This document shows positions 9,281 through 17,014 of a DNA stretch of 28,917 nt, one piece after another; positions within the stretch are counted from its first letter, which is position 1, and each line of letters begins with the position of its first letter. Source of the DNA: VFZS01 sp964353255 (GTDB lineage: Bacteria; Acidobacteriota; Terriglobia; Bryobacterales; Bryobacteraceae); the NCBI GenBank assembly GCA_964353255.1, contig CAYGVJ010000070.1, positions 1-28,917 of the forward strand, given 5' to 3'. The position numbers and the translations under genes were made by a program. The notes beneath the pieces are model-generated. The model had not been told where the DNA came from. It searched no databases and worked only from the letters and a program-made list of their open reading frames with translations.

Positions 9281-10062
9281 TAGGGTAGCCATTTTATCCC
9301 CCAACCGGGCACAGTCCCGTCTGCTCTGCGGTCGTACTTCTGCTCCAAGAGAATCCGCGCGATCCGGCCGCCGAAATTGTCCGGGAGCGGTTGCCCATTT
9401 TGGATGGCCAGGACCGCCTTGAAGCTGGGATGTGCAATCAAGTCAGCGAGTTGCAGACCCGAGATGTTGCCGGCCTTGGGTTTCACCTTGAGCTGCCGGC
9501 TGGTCAAGGCCCCCATGATCTGCTCCGCGTCGAGGTATTCGGTGCCGTCCCGGCAGACACGCTCGAAAGAAGCTTTGAGGCGGATGTCCTCTTTGCCGCC
9601 ACGCGATTCTGCCATCACGTCCCCGGTCGAATGTCTTCGCCGGAGCCACATCACGTAGCGCTCGGTGATCACGTGCAGACAGTAGTGGTACGGGTCATAG
9701 CGCCAAACCTGGTAACGCTGCTGGTGCTCCAGCTTGTCGAGCATCGTGGTGATCACGGTGTAGTCGAACTCCCGCACCAGCCGCAGCACCTCGATGTTGA
9801 ACTCGGCCTCGGTGGCAGCATCCCGCAAGGCGTCAAAGGGGGGCTTCCGGTTGACCAACTCCTTCCGGTGCAAGATGACCGGTTCGTCCACGTGGGAGCG
9901 GAAGAACCGGCGCTTCAGCGCCTCCAGGCGGGGGTGAACCACCTGATCGACATAGCCCAGCTCCAGGATGACCCCGGTTAGACTGAGATACCGGTGGTTC
10001 GGATCCGCGGACGCAGCCATGTCAGGATTACCGACCTCATCGACGTACATCCGGTACTTCAC
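9280..10062 (-). CDS. DUF3800 protein, predicted RNase H-fold nuclease, inside the BREX-like operon
   Basis: This 260-aa protein has the hallmarks of DUF3800. It begins with MYVDEVGNP (acidic pair D8/E9, the 'Y.DE.G' signature), and has LHRKEL at about 64, and near the C-terminus GLQLADLIAHPSF (Q204, D207), the conserved 'Q.AD' block. The family is predicted to adopt an RNase H-like fold and these acidic residues would form the metal site; activity is not proven for most members. Its ATG overlaps the preceding gene's TGA (ATGA), so it is translationally coupled to the BrxB/F-like gene and belongs to the operon. DUF3800 is not a component of the six classic BREX types, so its role here is unknown; a nuclease effector or accessory is an inference. 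Confidence 0.82.
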   Translation of the reverse strand: MKYRMYVDEVGNPDMAASADPNHRYLSLTGVILELGYVDQVVHPRLEALKRRFFRSHVDEPVILHRKELVNRKPPFDALRDAATEAEFNIEVLRLVREFDYTVITTMLDKLEHQQRYQVWRYDPYHYCLHVITERYVMWLRRRHSTGDVMAESRGGKEDIRLKASFERVCRDGTEYLDAEQIMGALTSRQLKVKPKAGNISGLQLADLIAHPSFKAVLAIQNGQPLPDNFGGRIARILLEQKYDRRADGTVPGWGIKWLP

Positions 10063-10652
10063 CGGGTCTCTCCCGCCAGCGCGAAGACCCAGCCGGAATT
10101 CAGAAACACCAGCGGTTCGGGGAATTCCCGGCGCGACTCCGGATCGTGATCGAAGATCCAGAGCCGGCCGTCGTGCAGGGCGCCCGGCACCAAGAGGCAG
10201 ACTCGCTTGCCGTTGATGGCTACCTGCCGGAAGATGGAAATGTCGTTAGCGCCCAGATCGTAGGCGTAAAGCAACTCGAAGTCGGCCAGCACCAGCCCCA
10301 GCATTCCCGGCGCCTCGATCCGGCCGGTGATGAGGTCGCGGAACGAGCGGGACAGGAGGGCGCGGAACTCCTCGTCACGGCGCTGTCGCGCCGACTGCTG
10401 AGCGCGCTCGTAGGTTCCTTTCGCCTTCAGATAGGCGATCAAGTCGCCCGTCAGGGAGAGGTACTCGATCCGGCCCAGGGTGTTGAAACTGCCGCGCCTG
10501 ACCTCCTCCGCGAAGCGCTTCTGGAAGGGCCGGAGGTGCGAGTACGGACCGAAGACGGTGTAGACCGAGCGGTCGTGCGCCGGGGTCAGGAAGAGCTTCG
10601 CCAGTTCCTGGAGGATCTGATCAGGAGGCAGCACCTTGGGTTCGGCGGGCAT
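10059..10652 (-). CDS. Small BREX-like protein, possibly BrxB (DUF1788)/BrxF-like, 197 aa
   Basis: The fold pattern visible by eye resembles the small BREX subunits. A first hydrophobic strand and turn (VYTVFGPYSHLRPF, about 30-43) sits where a P-loop would be but lacks the GK[ST] residues. A second strand GRIEYLSLTGDLIAYL follows, then GLVLADFELLYAY (about 119-131, Walker-B-like), then CLLVPGALHDGRLWIF (about 151-166). The last block recalls the 'PG...G.l..f' region of BrxB/BrxF families. Identity is therefore tentative and rests largely on size and position between a BrxA-like gene and the DUF3800 gene. A GGGAGG site precedes the ATG, and the upstream gene ends 6 nt before it. Its stop overlaps the DUF3800 start. 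No frame damage is seen. Confidence 0.7.
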   Translation of the reverse strand: MPAEPKVLPPDQILQELAKLFLTPAHDRSVYTVFGPYSHLRPFQKRFAEEVRRGSFNTLGRIEYLSLTGDLIAYLKAKGTYERAQQSARQRRDEEFRALLSRSFRDLITGRIEAPGMLGLVLADFELLYAYDLGANDISIFRQVAINGKRVCLLVPGALHDGRLWIFDHDPESRREFPEPLVFLNSGWVFALAGETR

Positions 10653-10658
10653 CGGCTG

Positions 10659-11465
10659 CTATCCTCCCGCCGCGGGCCACAGCTCGATCTGCGCCGCCTC
10701 TTCGGCCCGCGTCATCTCCTGGGGCGCCAGCAGCCGCATGCGCTCGGCGCCGGAGGCGGCGAGCGTGAACTGATGGTACTGGTCGAGGCGCGTGATCTTG
10801 CTGAGGTGACCCGTGGCTTCGGCCATCCGCAGCAGGTCCTGCAAGGATGATTGGGGCCACACGAGTGCACGGAGGATGGGCAGGCCGGCGAAGAGGTCCA
10901 CCCGCACCATGGTGCGCTCCGGATAGAGCTGGGCCAGTACGTACAGGAAAGCCTCCAGCGGCGGAGACGACCAGAGCGGCTGGAACCAAGCGATACGAGG
11001 GCTGTGGAGTTTCCCGCAGTGCTTGAACGTCGTGAGCGCGTCCTTGGCGACGATTCGGACGCTCCGGCCCGCCAGCCGCGGCTCGAGGAACTCCATCAAG
11101 CTGGACCTGGGCGCTCCCTCCTCGGGGAGTGCGGCCAGCCACAGCGAGGCGATCTCCTGGAGCAGGGGCAAAGCGCGGAGGAGCTCGAAGTACAGGATCT
11201 CGCGGCTGATTCGGGAATCACCGAAGCATCCTAGAGCGGCGGCCAAGGCCAGATTCATCCGCCCGTTTTGGGAGAACCGCTGAACTAGGTCACGGGCGAT
11301 TCGCTGGCGGCCCTTGAGGCTGTTCTGCGGCAGGTGGCGGATGACGTACTGGCGGAAAGAAGGCACATCAGGATGATCGAGTGCGGCGGGAAGACACCGG
11401 AGGCTTTCGGTCACCAGGGGGTGGTTGAAGTATGTGCGCCGGCTCTTACCCGCCTCTGGTTCCAT
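10659..11465 (-). CDS. Possible BrxA-like (DUF1819-like) protein, 268 aa
   Basis: I place the start at the ATG at 11465, where TAATG couples it to brxL; a longer frame reaching 11594 would overlap brxL by 130 bp and is unlikely. The protein is mostly helical. LKGRQRIARDLVQRFS (about 52-67) resembles the 'kri..el..RL' helix of DUF1819/BrxA, ILYFELLRALPLLQEIASLW (about 88-107) the following helical region, and a C-terminal segment (SSLQDLLRMAEATGHLSKI) could be a winged helix. BrxA proteins are small DNA-binding subunits of type 1, 3, 5 and 6 BREX. The match is weak and partly argued from operon position; an unrelated BREX accessory is the alternative. Confidence 0.65.
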   Translation of the reverse strand: MEPEAGKSRRTYFNHPLVTESLRCLPAALDHPDVPSFRQYVIRHLPQNSLKGRQRIARDLVQRFSQNGRMNLALAAALGCFGDSRISREILYFELLRALPLLQEIASLWLAALPEEGAPRSSLMEFLEPRLAGRSVRIVAKDALTTFKHCGKLHSPRIAWFQPLWSSPPLEAFLYVLAQLYPERTMVRVDLFAGLPILRALVWPQSSLQDLLRMAEATGHLSKITRLDQYHQFTLAASGAERMRLLAPQEMTRAEEAAQIELWPAAGG

Positions 11466-13471
11466 TAGCAGAAGACCTCCTCGAATGCTTCCTCGGCCTT
11501 CTCGACAAAGATCAGCCGGAGGCCACGGTACAGGTCGGGCGGAAACTCGCGCACCTCGCGCTCGTTGTCCTTCGGCAGGATGACCGCCCGGCACCCCGCG
11601 TCGCGCGCGGCGGCGATCTTCTGGGCCAGCCCGCCGATGGCCAAGACGTTGCCGTGGAGGGTGATTTCGCCGGCCACGGCGACGTCATTGCGGACCTTGC
11701 GGTGGGTGAGGGCGGAGACGATGCCGGTGGCAAAGGCCAATCCGGCCGAAGGCCCCTCCTTGGGCACGGCCGCCTGAAGGGCCAGCACCGAGAGATCGTA
11801 GCCGTCCCTCAGTTCCGCGATGATTTGCAGGGACTTCCGGCGATAGGACACGTACTCGAAGGCCGCTTTGACCGATTCCTTCATGGCCTTGCCCATGGAG
11901 CCCAGGCGGTTGAGGGCGCCGTGGCCCTTCTGGGCCAGGACCTCGATGAGCTGGATACAGCCGGCTGCATCCCCGACCACCGCCAGGCCCACAACGACAC
12001 CTACCTGGGGCGAGCCGGGTATGCGCAGGGCGCGGCGCCGCGAGCGCTCAGGCGGCGCCCCGGGCGCGCGTTTCGGGCCAATCTCGAACTCGATGGTGTA
12101 CTGCGGATACTCGCCCGGGGCGATCACCGAAAGCTGGTCCTTGACGCGCTGCCGCGCTTCCGCGGCAAAGCCGACGTATTCGGCCAGTTCCTCGTCCGTG
12201 GCCTTGCCGTCCGGATGGAGCAGTTTCATGAAGCCGCGCACGACTCGGTGAATTGCCTCGACGTCACGGCCTTTGGCGTTGTGCAGCCGGTAGCGGGAGG
12301 CCGGGTCAACCGGCAGCAGCGTGTTCCGCAGCAGGTGTAAGAGTTCCGCGAAGTAGTCGAGGGTGAAGCCGTAGCCATCGGCGAAGCTGCGGTCCGTCAG
12401 CTTGGGGATCTCCCAGCCCGGCAGGTAGCCGTGGACCCGTTCGAAGAGCGCGGTGTCGATCATCTCCTCGGGGAGCGGCTCGAACAGGTGCTCGTATTTC
12501 TCGTGGGGCAGGCTACCCAGTACGTCGATGTTGCCGACGAAAACGATGGAGGCTTCTCCCTTCACCTGGAACCGGCCCAGGCTGAAGTTGCCGTACTCCA
12601 TGTAGTCCTTGAAGATAGAGACGGTGGCTGCCGGGTCCTTGAACTCGGTGTTGGCGATCTCGTCGAAGACCAGCGTGTCGAACTGGGCCACCAGGCCGGG
12701 CTTGCCCGTCCCGCCGTGGACGAACAGGGCTGCCGGGGTGGCCCGGCCTCCGGAGAGCATGTAGGTGTAGTATGAGAGATTCTTGAAGCCGTAGCTCTTG
12801 CCGGTTTCCCTGGGTCCCAGCTCGATCAGGTGCACCATGCGCTCGGCCATGGGGATCAGGCGGGAAATGATAAGCAGCTTTTGCCGGAGGCTGTGCACTT
12901 GAGGGCTAAGCCCCACGGTGTTAAGCAGCAGATCCAGCCACTCGTCGCGCGTGAACTGAGAGCGGGCCTGCTGGAATTCCTTCAGGTCGATGCGCCCGTG
13001 CTGGAAGGGTGTGAAGTCGGTCAGGACTAGGGGAGTGACCTTGGATTTCCACACCTGGGCCTCGTCGTAGCTGAGTTCGGCGATGCCCCACATACCGCCC
13101 ATCAGGCGCGGGTACTTGTTGATCAAGTCTTCGCTCAAGTGGATGAAGCGCTCGTTCAGGGCTGCCAGAGAGGCCCAGTACTTGTCTTCACTGGTTTCCA
13201 GTCGTACTTCGACCCGTCCGATGAGGTCCAGGCGGCGCCGCTGCTTCAGCTCGTGCAGGATACGCGGAGCGTCTGCGGGTGAGGCATAGTTCCTGGCCAG
13301 CTTGCGGCGGACATCGGCAATCTCGGCGTCGAAGTCGTTGCCCGGACAGAACTGGTTGATCAGGTACTCGATCACATAACGCGGGAACTCCTTGAGATCC
13401 GACAGACGGGTTTTCTTCTTCTCCACGACGAGCCTGCCGAAGGCAGCCTCGGCTTTGTGGCCAACGCTCAT
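11465..13471 (-). CDS. brxL: BrxL, Lon-like AAA+ protein of the BREX-like system
   Basis: 668-aa protein with the two-part architecture of BrxL. The N-terminal part carries an AAA+ ATPase with Walker A LGPRETGKSYG (about 218-228) and Walker B LVFDEIAN (about 267-274). The C-terminal Lon-type S16 domain contains PKEGPSAGLAFATG (serine at about 575) and GLAQKIAAA (lysine at about 618), so both the Ser and the Lys of the protease dyad are present. BrxL of type 1 forms DNA-binding hexameric rings needed for phage exclusion. A TTG start inside pglZ (13486) is possible; I prefer the ATG at 13471, which follows the pglZ stop by one base (TGACATG). The stop overlaps the next start as TAATG. BrxL defines BREX types 1 and 4, so its pairing here with a type-3-like methyltransferase is unusual. 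Confidence 0.92.
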   Translation of the reverse strand: MSVGHKAEAAFGRLVVEKKKTRLSDLKEFPRYVIEYLINQFCPGNDFDAEIADVRRKLARNYASPADAPRILHELKQRRRLDLIGRVEVRLETSEDKYWASLAALNERFIHLSEDLINKYPRLMGGMWGIAELSYDEAQVWKSKVTPLVLTDFTPFQHGRIDLKEFQQARSQFTRDEWLDLLLNTVGLSPQVHSLRQKLLIISRLIPMAERMVHLIELGPRETGKSYGFKNLSYYTYMLSGGRATPAALFVHGGTGKPGLVAQFDTLVFDEIANTEFKDPAATVSIFKDYMEYGNFSLGRFQVKGEASIVFVGNIDVLGSLPHEKYEHLFEPLPEEMIDTALFERVHGYLPGWEIPKLTDRSFADGYGFTLDYFAELLHLLRNTLLPVDPASRYRLHNAKGRDVEAIHRVVRGFMKLLHPDGKATDEELAEYVGFAAEARQRVKDQLSVIAPGEYPQYTIEFEIGPKRAPGAPPERSRRRALRIPGSPQVGVVVGLAVVGDAAGCIQLIEVLAQKGHGALNRLGSMGKAMKESVKAAFEYVSYRRKSLQIIAELRDGYDLSVLALQAAVPKEGPSAGLAFATGIVSALTHRKVRNDVAVAGEITLHGNVLAIGGLAQKIAAARDAGCRAVILPKDNEREVREFPPDLYRGLRLIFVEKAEEAFEEVFC

Positions 13472-13472
13472 G

Positions 13473-16106
13473 TCAGTCTTCGCCAAAGAGTTTCCTTAGC
13501 TTGATCTTCGCTTCATCCTCGGGTGCGGGAGGGCTGGCGACCTCGATTTCGATGCGGGTGGCGCCGACTTGCTGGTCGCCCAGGTGGGCGGTGATCTCGA
13601 TGCGACGGCGGCCCGGGGCAGCCGGTGTGAAGCGCATCACGTGCGAGGTGGGGGAAGTCGAGATCCCGGTGATGATCACGCTTTCGAGATCTTCGGTGTC
13701 CGCCGACAGCCGGACAGGGGACTGAATGATGCCGTCGGCGGTCAAGCTCACTTCAACGGCTGCCGGCGTGCCCACAGCAGGCCGCCCCTTGATGCTAGCG
13801 GCAAGATGGACAGTAGTGGGGGCAGCCCGATGGGTCAGGCAGACCAGAGGGATCGCCACCTCGAAGAGGCTCAGGCCGCCGTGGCGGTACCCGGCGCCCG
13901 GGCGTCCAGGCCCCTGTTGGGCCTCGCGACTGCGCAGGTAGTAGAAGGGCTTGGGGAAGACGAAAAGCCCGGGGAGGTTGTGCCCGAGCGTCGCGGCCGG
14001 GATCTGAAAGACGTGCTGGCCGTCAATGCCCGCGACGCGCTGGCTCAGGTAGGCGGAGCGGTATCCCACGTCTGCGGCATTCTCGATGAAGATCGGGCTG
14101 CCGCGCTCGTGCAGGTAATGGCCATGGTCGGAGGTGATGAACACGCGGGTCTCCGGTCCTTCGGCCGCCAGGACCGCCCGGATCTCGTGCACAAACGGCT
14201 GCAAGGAGGCCTGCACGGTGTGGGGATCCCAGTCGATGTGGTGGGCCAGGGAGTCGGCGAAATCGAAGACGCCAGCCAGGGTCAAGCTGTCCTTGGAGCG
14301 CACGGCAAACCGGAGACCGGGACGGCTCTCTGGAACATCCTCGAAGGTCACAGCGAGACCGTGGGACCGGGCAAGAAGTGCGGCGAACATGTCGGACTCT
14401 CGCATGGACGCGGGGAGCTGCCCTGGAGGTTTCCCCGCAAAGAAACTGAAGCGCGAGATCCGCGTCACGGACGGCAACTCCGAGAATCCAATGGACTCTT
14501 CAACCTCGTAGTCCCGCTCCAAGGCGGGCCGAATCAAATGGCGCCACAAATCGAACCGCATGCTGTCGATGACCAGAATGACGGCACGCCGGAGGCCGCC
14601 ACCGCTGAGCCTCCGCCGTGGGCACATGAACTGCTCATAGAAGGACCGGGCGCTCAGGATCTTCTGAGGAATGATTTCGGGGTACCGCGCTTCGAGGAGC
14701 CGTCCGAACAGGTAGTCGAGGTCCGCCCTGAGCCGGCCAGCAGCCGTCATGGAATCCCGGCACTCGCCAACTTCCTCAGCCCAGCGCTGCTCAAAACCGG
14801 GCGTCAGTTGCCACTCCGGCCTGGCCGGACCTTCAATGTCGCGGATCAGGCGATTCAGTTGACCCGAGAGGCTGTCAATCTGGTGCATTCCCGCTTGGTC
14901 GAAGGCGTCCAAGACCATCTTCGCAGTTTGCGATCCTAGAGGCGTCAGACGCAGGCGGTCGATGCGCGGTTTGGAGTCGCGGACCAGCTCATGGAGCCGC
15001 TGTTTGGCGTCGCGAAAATCCGGCACCAGGCGACCGAGCGAGAAATCCCCGGCCCCCAGTGGCGGAGTGGGTGGGGGGACCGGCACATGCACGAGGGGCA
15101 GAACGAGATTCCGGAGCTTCCCGGAGAAGCGCTCGCGGGCGGCAAATTCCCGGGCCTGGTTTTCGGAGTCCAACGGCAACTTAGCCCGCAGGTACTTCGC
15201 GAACTTGGGTGTGATCAGTTGCTCAAACGAAGGGACTTCACGTTCCAGAAACCAAGCCGGGGCCTCGGTGGCCGCGGCAACAGAGCAGTCGGCGTACGAG
15301 GCTAGCGCCGGGGACAGCACGGGGAGGTGGACTCCCGGGTCCTCGGCGTGCTGCCGGAGAATGAGCAAGGCCGTGACGGCCAGGCGGGCGGTGTCCGCAC
15401 GTGGTCCGAAGAGGTCGCCCAGGGGCGGTGGCAGAGCCTGGAGTCGCGCGCGAACCTGTTCCACCTCCGTGGCGTTGAAGCACTCGTGAAGGCGCCGCCA
15501 TTTGTCATCGCTGTGGAACGCGAGTTCCAGGGCAAGGAGCGGGTCGCTGATGTCTACCAGATCCACCTGCAAGGCTGCGCTGGCGCCGACCAGCACGAGG
15601 TCGCCGCTGGTCAGAGCCTTGCCGGTTTGGCGAAACGAGTCATAGGCCCGAACGAATGCGTCGGGGTCAGATCGGGCCAGTTGCTCGTAGGGGTAGATGT
15701 TCACCTCGACGGGCCAGCGCGGGTCCTCCGTGACGGCCTCCAGGAATCCTTGTACCGTTAGCCGGAACCGGGCACCTTCGTCCAGGAATGGCTTCCAGTC
15801 TGGCGCCGCCAGCGGGACGAGGTCGCTCGGCTTGGCGTCCTTCGGGAGTAGGTGCGGGTCGCGGAGGGTAAACGACTGATCGATGATTACCAGGCGACCT
15901 TTTCCTGGCTCATGGGGAAGCAGCTCTTGGCGCAGACCGAACCCGTTCTGAACAGCGATTACTGAATGGCCGGCAAGCCCCAAGCGGTGACGGAGCTGTT
16001 CGATCTCATCGGCGCCAATCAAGCCGTAGGGGTCCTCGACCCACACCACGGCATTCTGGTGCGCTAACGTCTCGACTCTAGTTGCCGCCCACTCCGAAGG
16101 ATACAT
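13473..16106 (-). CDS. pglZ: PglZ, alkaline-phosphatase-fold BREX core protein
   Basis: 877-aa first gene of the operon. An N-terminal region of about 480 residues unique to PglZ proteins precedes the PglZ phosphatase-like domain. That domain shows the metal-binding start AVILVIDSMRFDLW (about 508-521), SELPSVTRISRFSFFAG (about 542-558), FITSDHGHY (about 656-664) and YRHGGLSLFEVAIPL (about 740-754). These are the aspartate/histidine motifs of the alkaline phosphatase superfamily. Residues from about 765 on look like a beta-sandwich ending, seen in several PglZ variants. PglZ is the only gene common to all BREX classes besides the large ATPase; in type 1 it is required for both methylation and restriction. 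The start ATG has no strong Shine-Dalgarno site. The long run of minus-strand genes begins here. Confidence 0.92.
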   Translation of the reverse strand: MYPSEWAATRVETLAHQNAVVWVEDPYGLIGADEIEQLRHRLGLAGHSVIAVQNGFGLRQELLPHEPGKGRLVIIDQSFTLRDPHLLPKDAKPSDLVPLAAPDWKPFLDEGARFRLTVQGFLEAVTEDPRWPVEVNIYPYEQLARSDPDAFVRAYDSFRQTGKALTSGDLVLVGASAALQVDLVDISDPLLALELAFHSDDKWRRLHECFNATEVEQVRARLQALPPPLGDLFGPRADTARLAVTALLILRQHAEDPGVHLPVLSPALASYADCSVAAATEAPAWFLEREVPSFEQLITPKFAKYLRAKLPLDSENQAREFAARERFSGKLRNLVLPLVHVPVPPPTPPLGAGDFSLGRLVPDFRDAKQRLHELVRDSKPRIDRLRLTPLGSQTAKMVLDAFDQAGMHQIDSLSGQLNRLIRDIEGPARPEWQLTPGFEQRWAEEVGECRDSMTAAGRLRADLDYLFGRLLEARYPEIIPQKILSARSFYEQFMCPRRRLSGGGLRRAVILVIDSMRFDLWRHLIRPALERDYEVEESIGFSELPSVTRISRFSFFAGKPPGQLPASMRESDMFAALLARSHGLAVTFEDVPESRPGLRFAVRSKDSLTLAGVFDFADSLAHHIDWDPHTVQASLQPFVHEIRAVLAAEGPETRVFITSDHGHYLHERGSPIFIENAADVGYRSAYLSQRVAGIDGQHVFQIPAATLGHNLPGLFVFPKPFYYLRSREAQQGPGRPGAGYRHGGLSLFEVAIPLVCLTHRAAPTTVHLAASIKGRPAVGTPAAVEVSLTADGIIQSPVRLSADTEDLESVIITGISTSPTSHVMRFTPAAPGRRRIEITAHLGDQQVGATRIEIEVASPPAPEDEAKIKLRKLFGED

Positions 16107-16277
16107 CGCGTCTCACAAGTCTGGCCCGTCGGGACGGCAGTTCCATATCACACAGGGATGGTCCCTTGCCGCCTTCCACGCCGCGCCGCCGCACAAGCCC
16201 GACTGATTCGTTTTATACCACGGCTGGACAACGGGTGAGGCAAGGCTGCCGGCGACCCCATCTTCACGGAGAGCGAG
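16107..16277 (-). promoter_or_regulatory. Divergent intergenic region expected to hold the operon promoter
   Basis: These 171 bp separate pglZ from the plus-strand remnant at 16278. The operon has no other gap this size at its upstream end, so its promoter should lie here. A TATAAA sequence on the minus strand (16217-16212) is a possible -10 box, but no convincing -35 box stands at the right spacing, so the exact promoter is not resolved. No operator palindrome is obvious, and no regulator gene of the BREX-associated type lies next to it. Confidence 0.3.
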
Positions 16278-16929
16278 GTGGCGCGGGACTACCTGCACCA
16301 GCGGGGCGTGCCCGCGGAAGCGGTTCGAGCCGAGCTGGCTCGGATTCTGCGCAGCCGCCTTTTTGCCTCCTCCACCGCGATCAGCGATTTAGTGCGGTTC
16401 GCCGTGGAAAAGACGCTGGCGGGTGAATCCGCTCACCTCAAGGAATACTCGATCGGGACCGCGGTCTTTCACCGAAAGGAATCCTTAGTGCTGTCGAAAA
16501 ATCCTATGCTGCGGGTGGTCGCCCGAGCCTCCTGCTTCCAGTTCAAAGGCGCGAACCAGGACGTTCGGCTCATCGGAAGCAAGCTGGGAGCGCAATACGT
16601 GGTGGACGGAACCGTCCGGAGGTCGGGCGCCGCACTCGGCGACCCTGGGTTTCAGCTACGTCGGGATGACGCAAAGGGAGCCGGCCGTTGCGACGCTGGA
16701 AGAACTGCGGGCTCTCGCGAAAACCCACTTTGCCTCGCCGGTTGACATCGCCATCGTGCAGGCTGCCTTGGGCGCCCGCGACGAGGCTTTCGCCAGTCTC
16801 CGCGAGGCGCTCGAACAAAGAACGGGTTGGGTCATCTTTCTCCCAGTCGAACCGCTGCTGGACGGACTGCGGGACGACGCGCGCTTCCCGCAGTTGCTGG
16901 AAGAGCTTTACTCGAGGCCGGACCGTTAA
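16278..16929 (+). pseudogene. Decayed regulator/TPR-repeat fusion gene (internally deleted, frameshifted)
   Basis: The pieces match separated parts of a large acidobacterial protein type (DNA-binding-like N-terminus, TolB-like segment, TPR tail). Frame one gives VRAELARILRSRLFASSTAISDL and VEKTLAGESAHLKEYSIGTAVF, then jumps to LRVVARASCFQFKGANQDVRLIG and YVVDGTVRRSG, skipping the usual intervening region. At about 16636 the reading frame changes and continues as a TPR-type C-terminus (TLEELRALAKTHFASPVDIA, then LDGLRDDARFPQLLEEL) up to the stop at 16929. Intact relatives are several hundred residues longer. Two internal deletions plus a frame change make this a remnant with no likely function. 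The GTG at 16278 follows a GGAG site and may be the old start. Confidence 0.7.
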
Positions 16930-17014
16930 CACGATCGTTCACGGGTCGTTCACGGGCGTTCTCTTCTCCGCCGGTGTTGGTGTGTGCCAATCTATCAGGC
17001 AGGAGGCAGTTAAC

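Noticed and set aside
11466..11594. Longer start of the BrxA-like gene inside brxL
   Set aside because: It would overlap brxL by 130 bp with low-complexity residues; the TAATG coupling at 11465 is a better start.
16212..16240. TATAAA with a possible upstream -35 box as the operon promoter
   Set aside because: The best -35 candidate (TTGCCT) is 20 bases away, too far for a standard sigma-70 promoter, so no exact promoter is claimed.
16688..17014. Upstream extension of the NmrA-like reductase frame
   Set aside because: It has no family similarity, overlaps the TPR remnant, and a GTG with an AGGAGG site 8 nt upstream gives the normal N-terminus.
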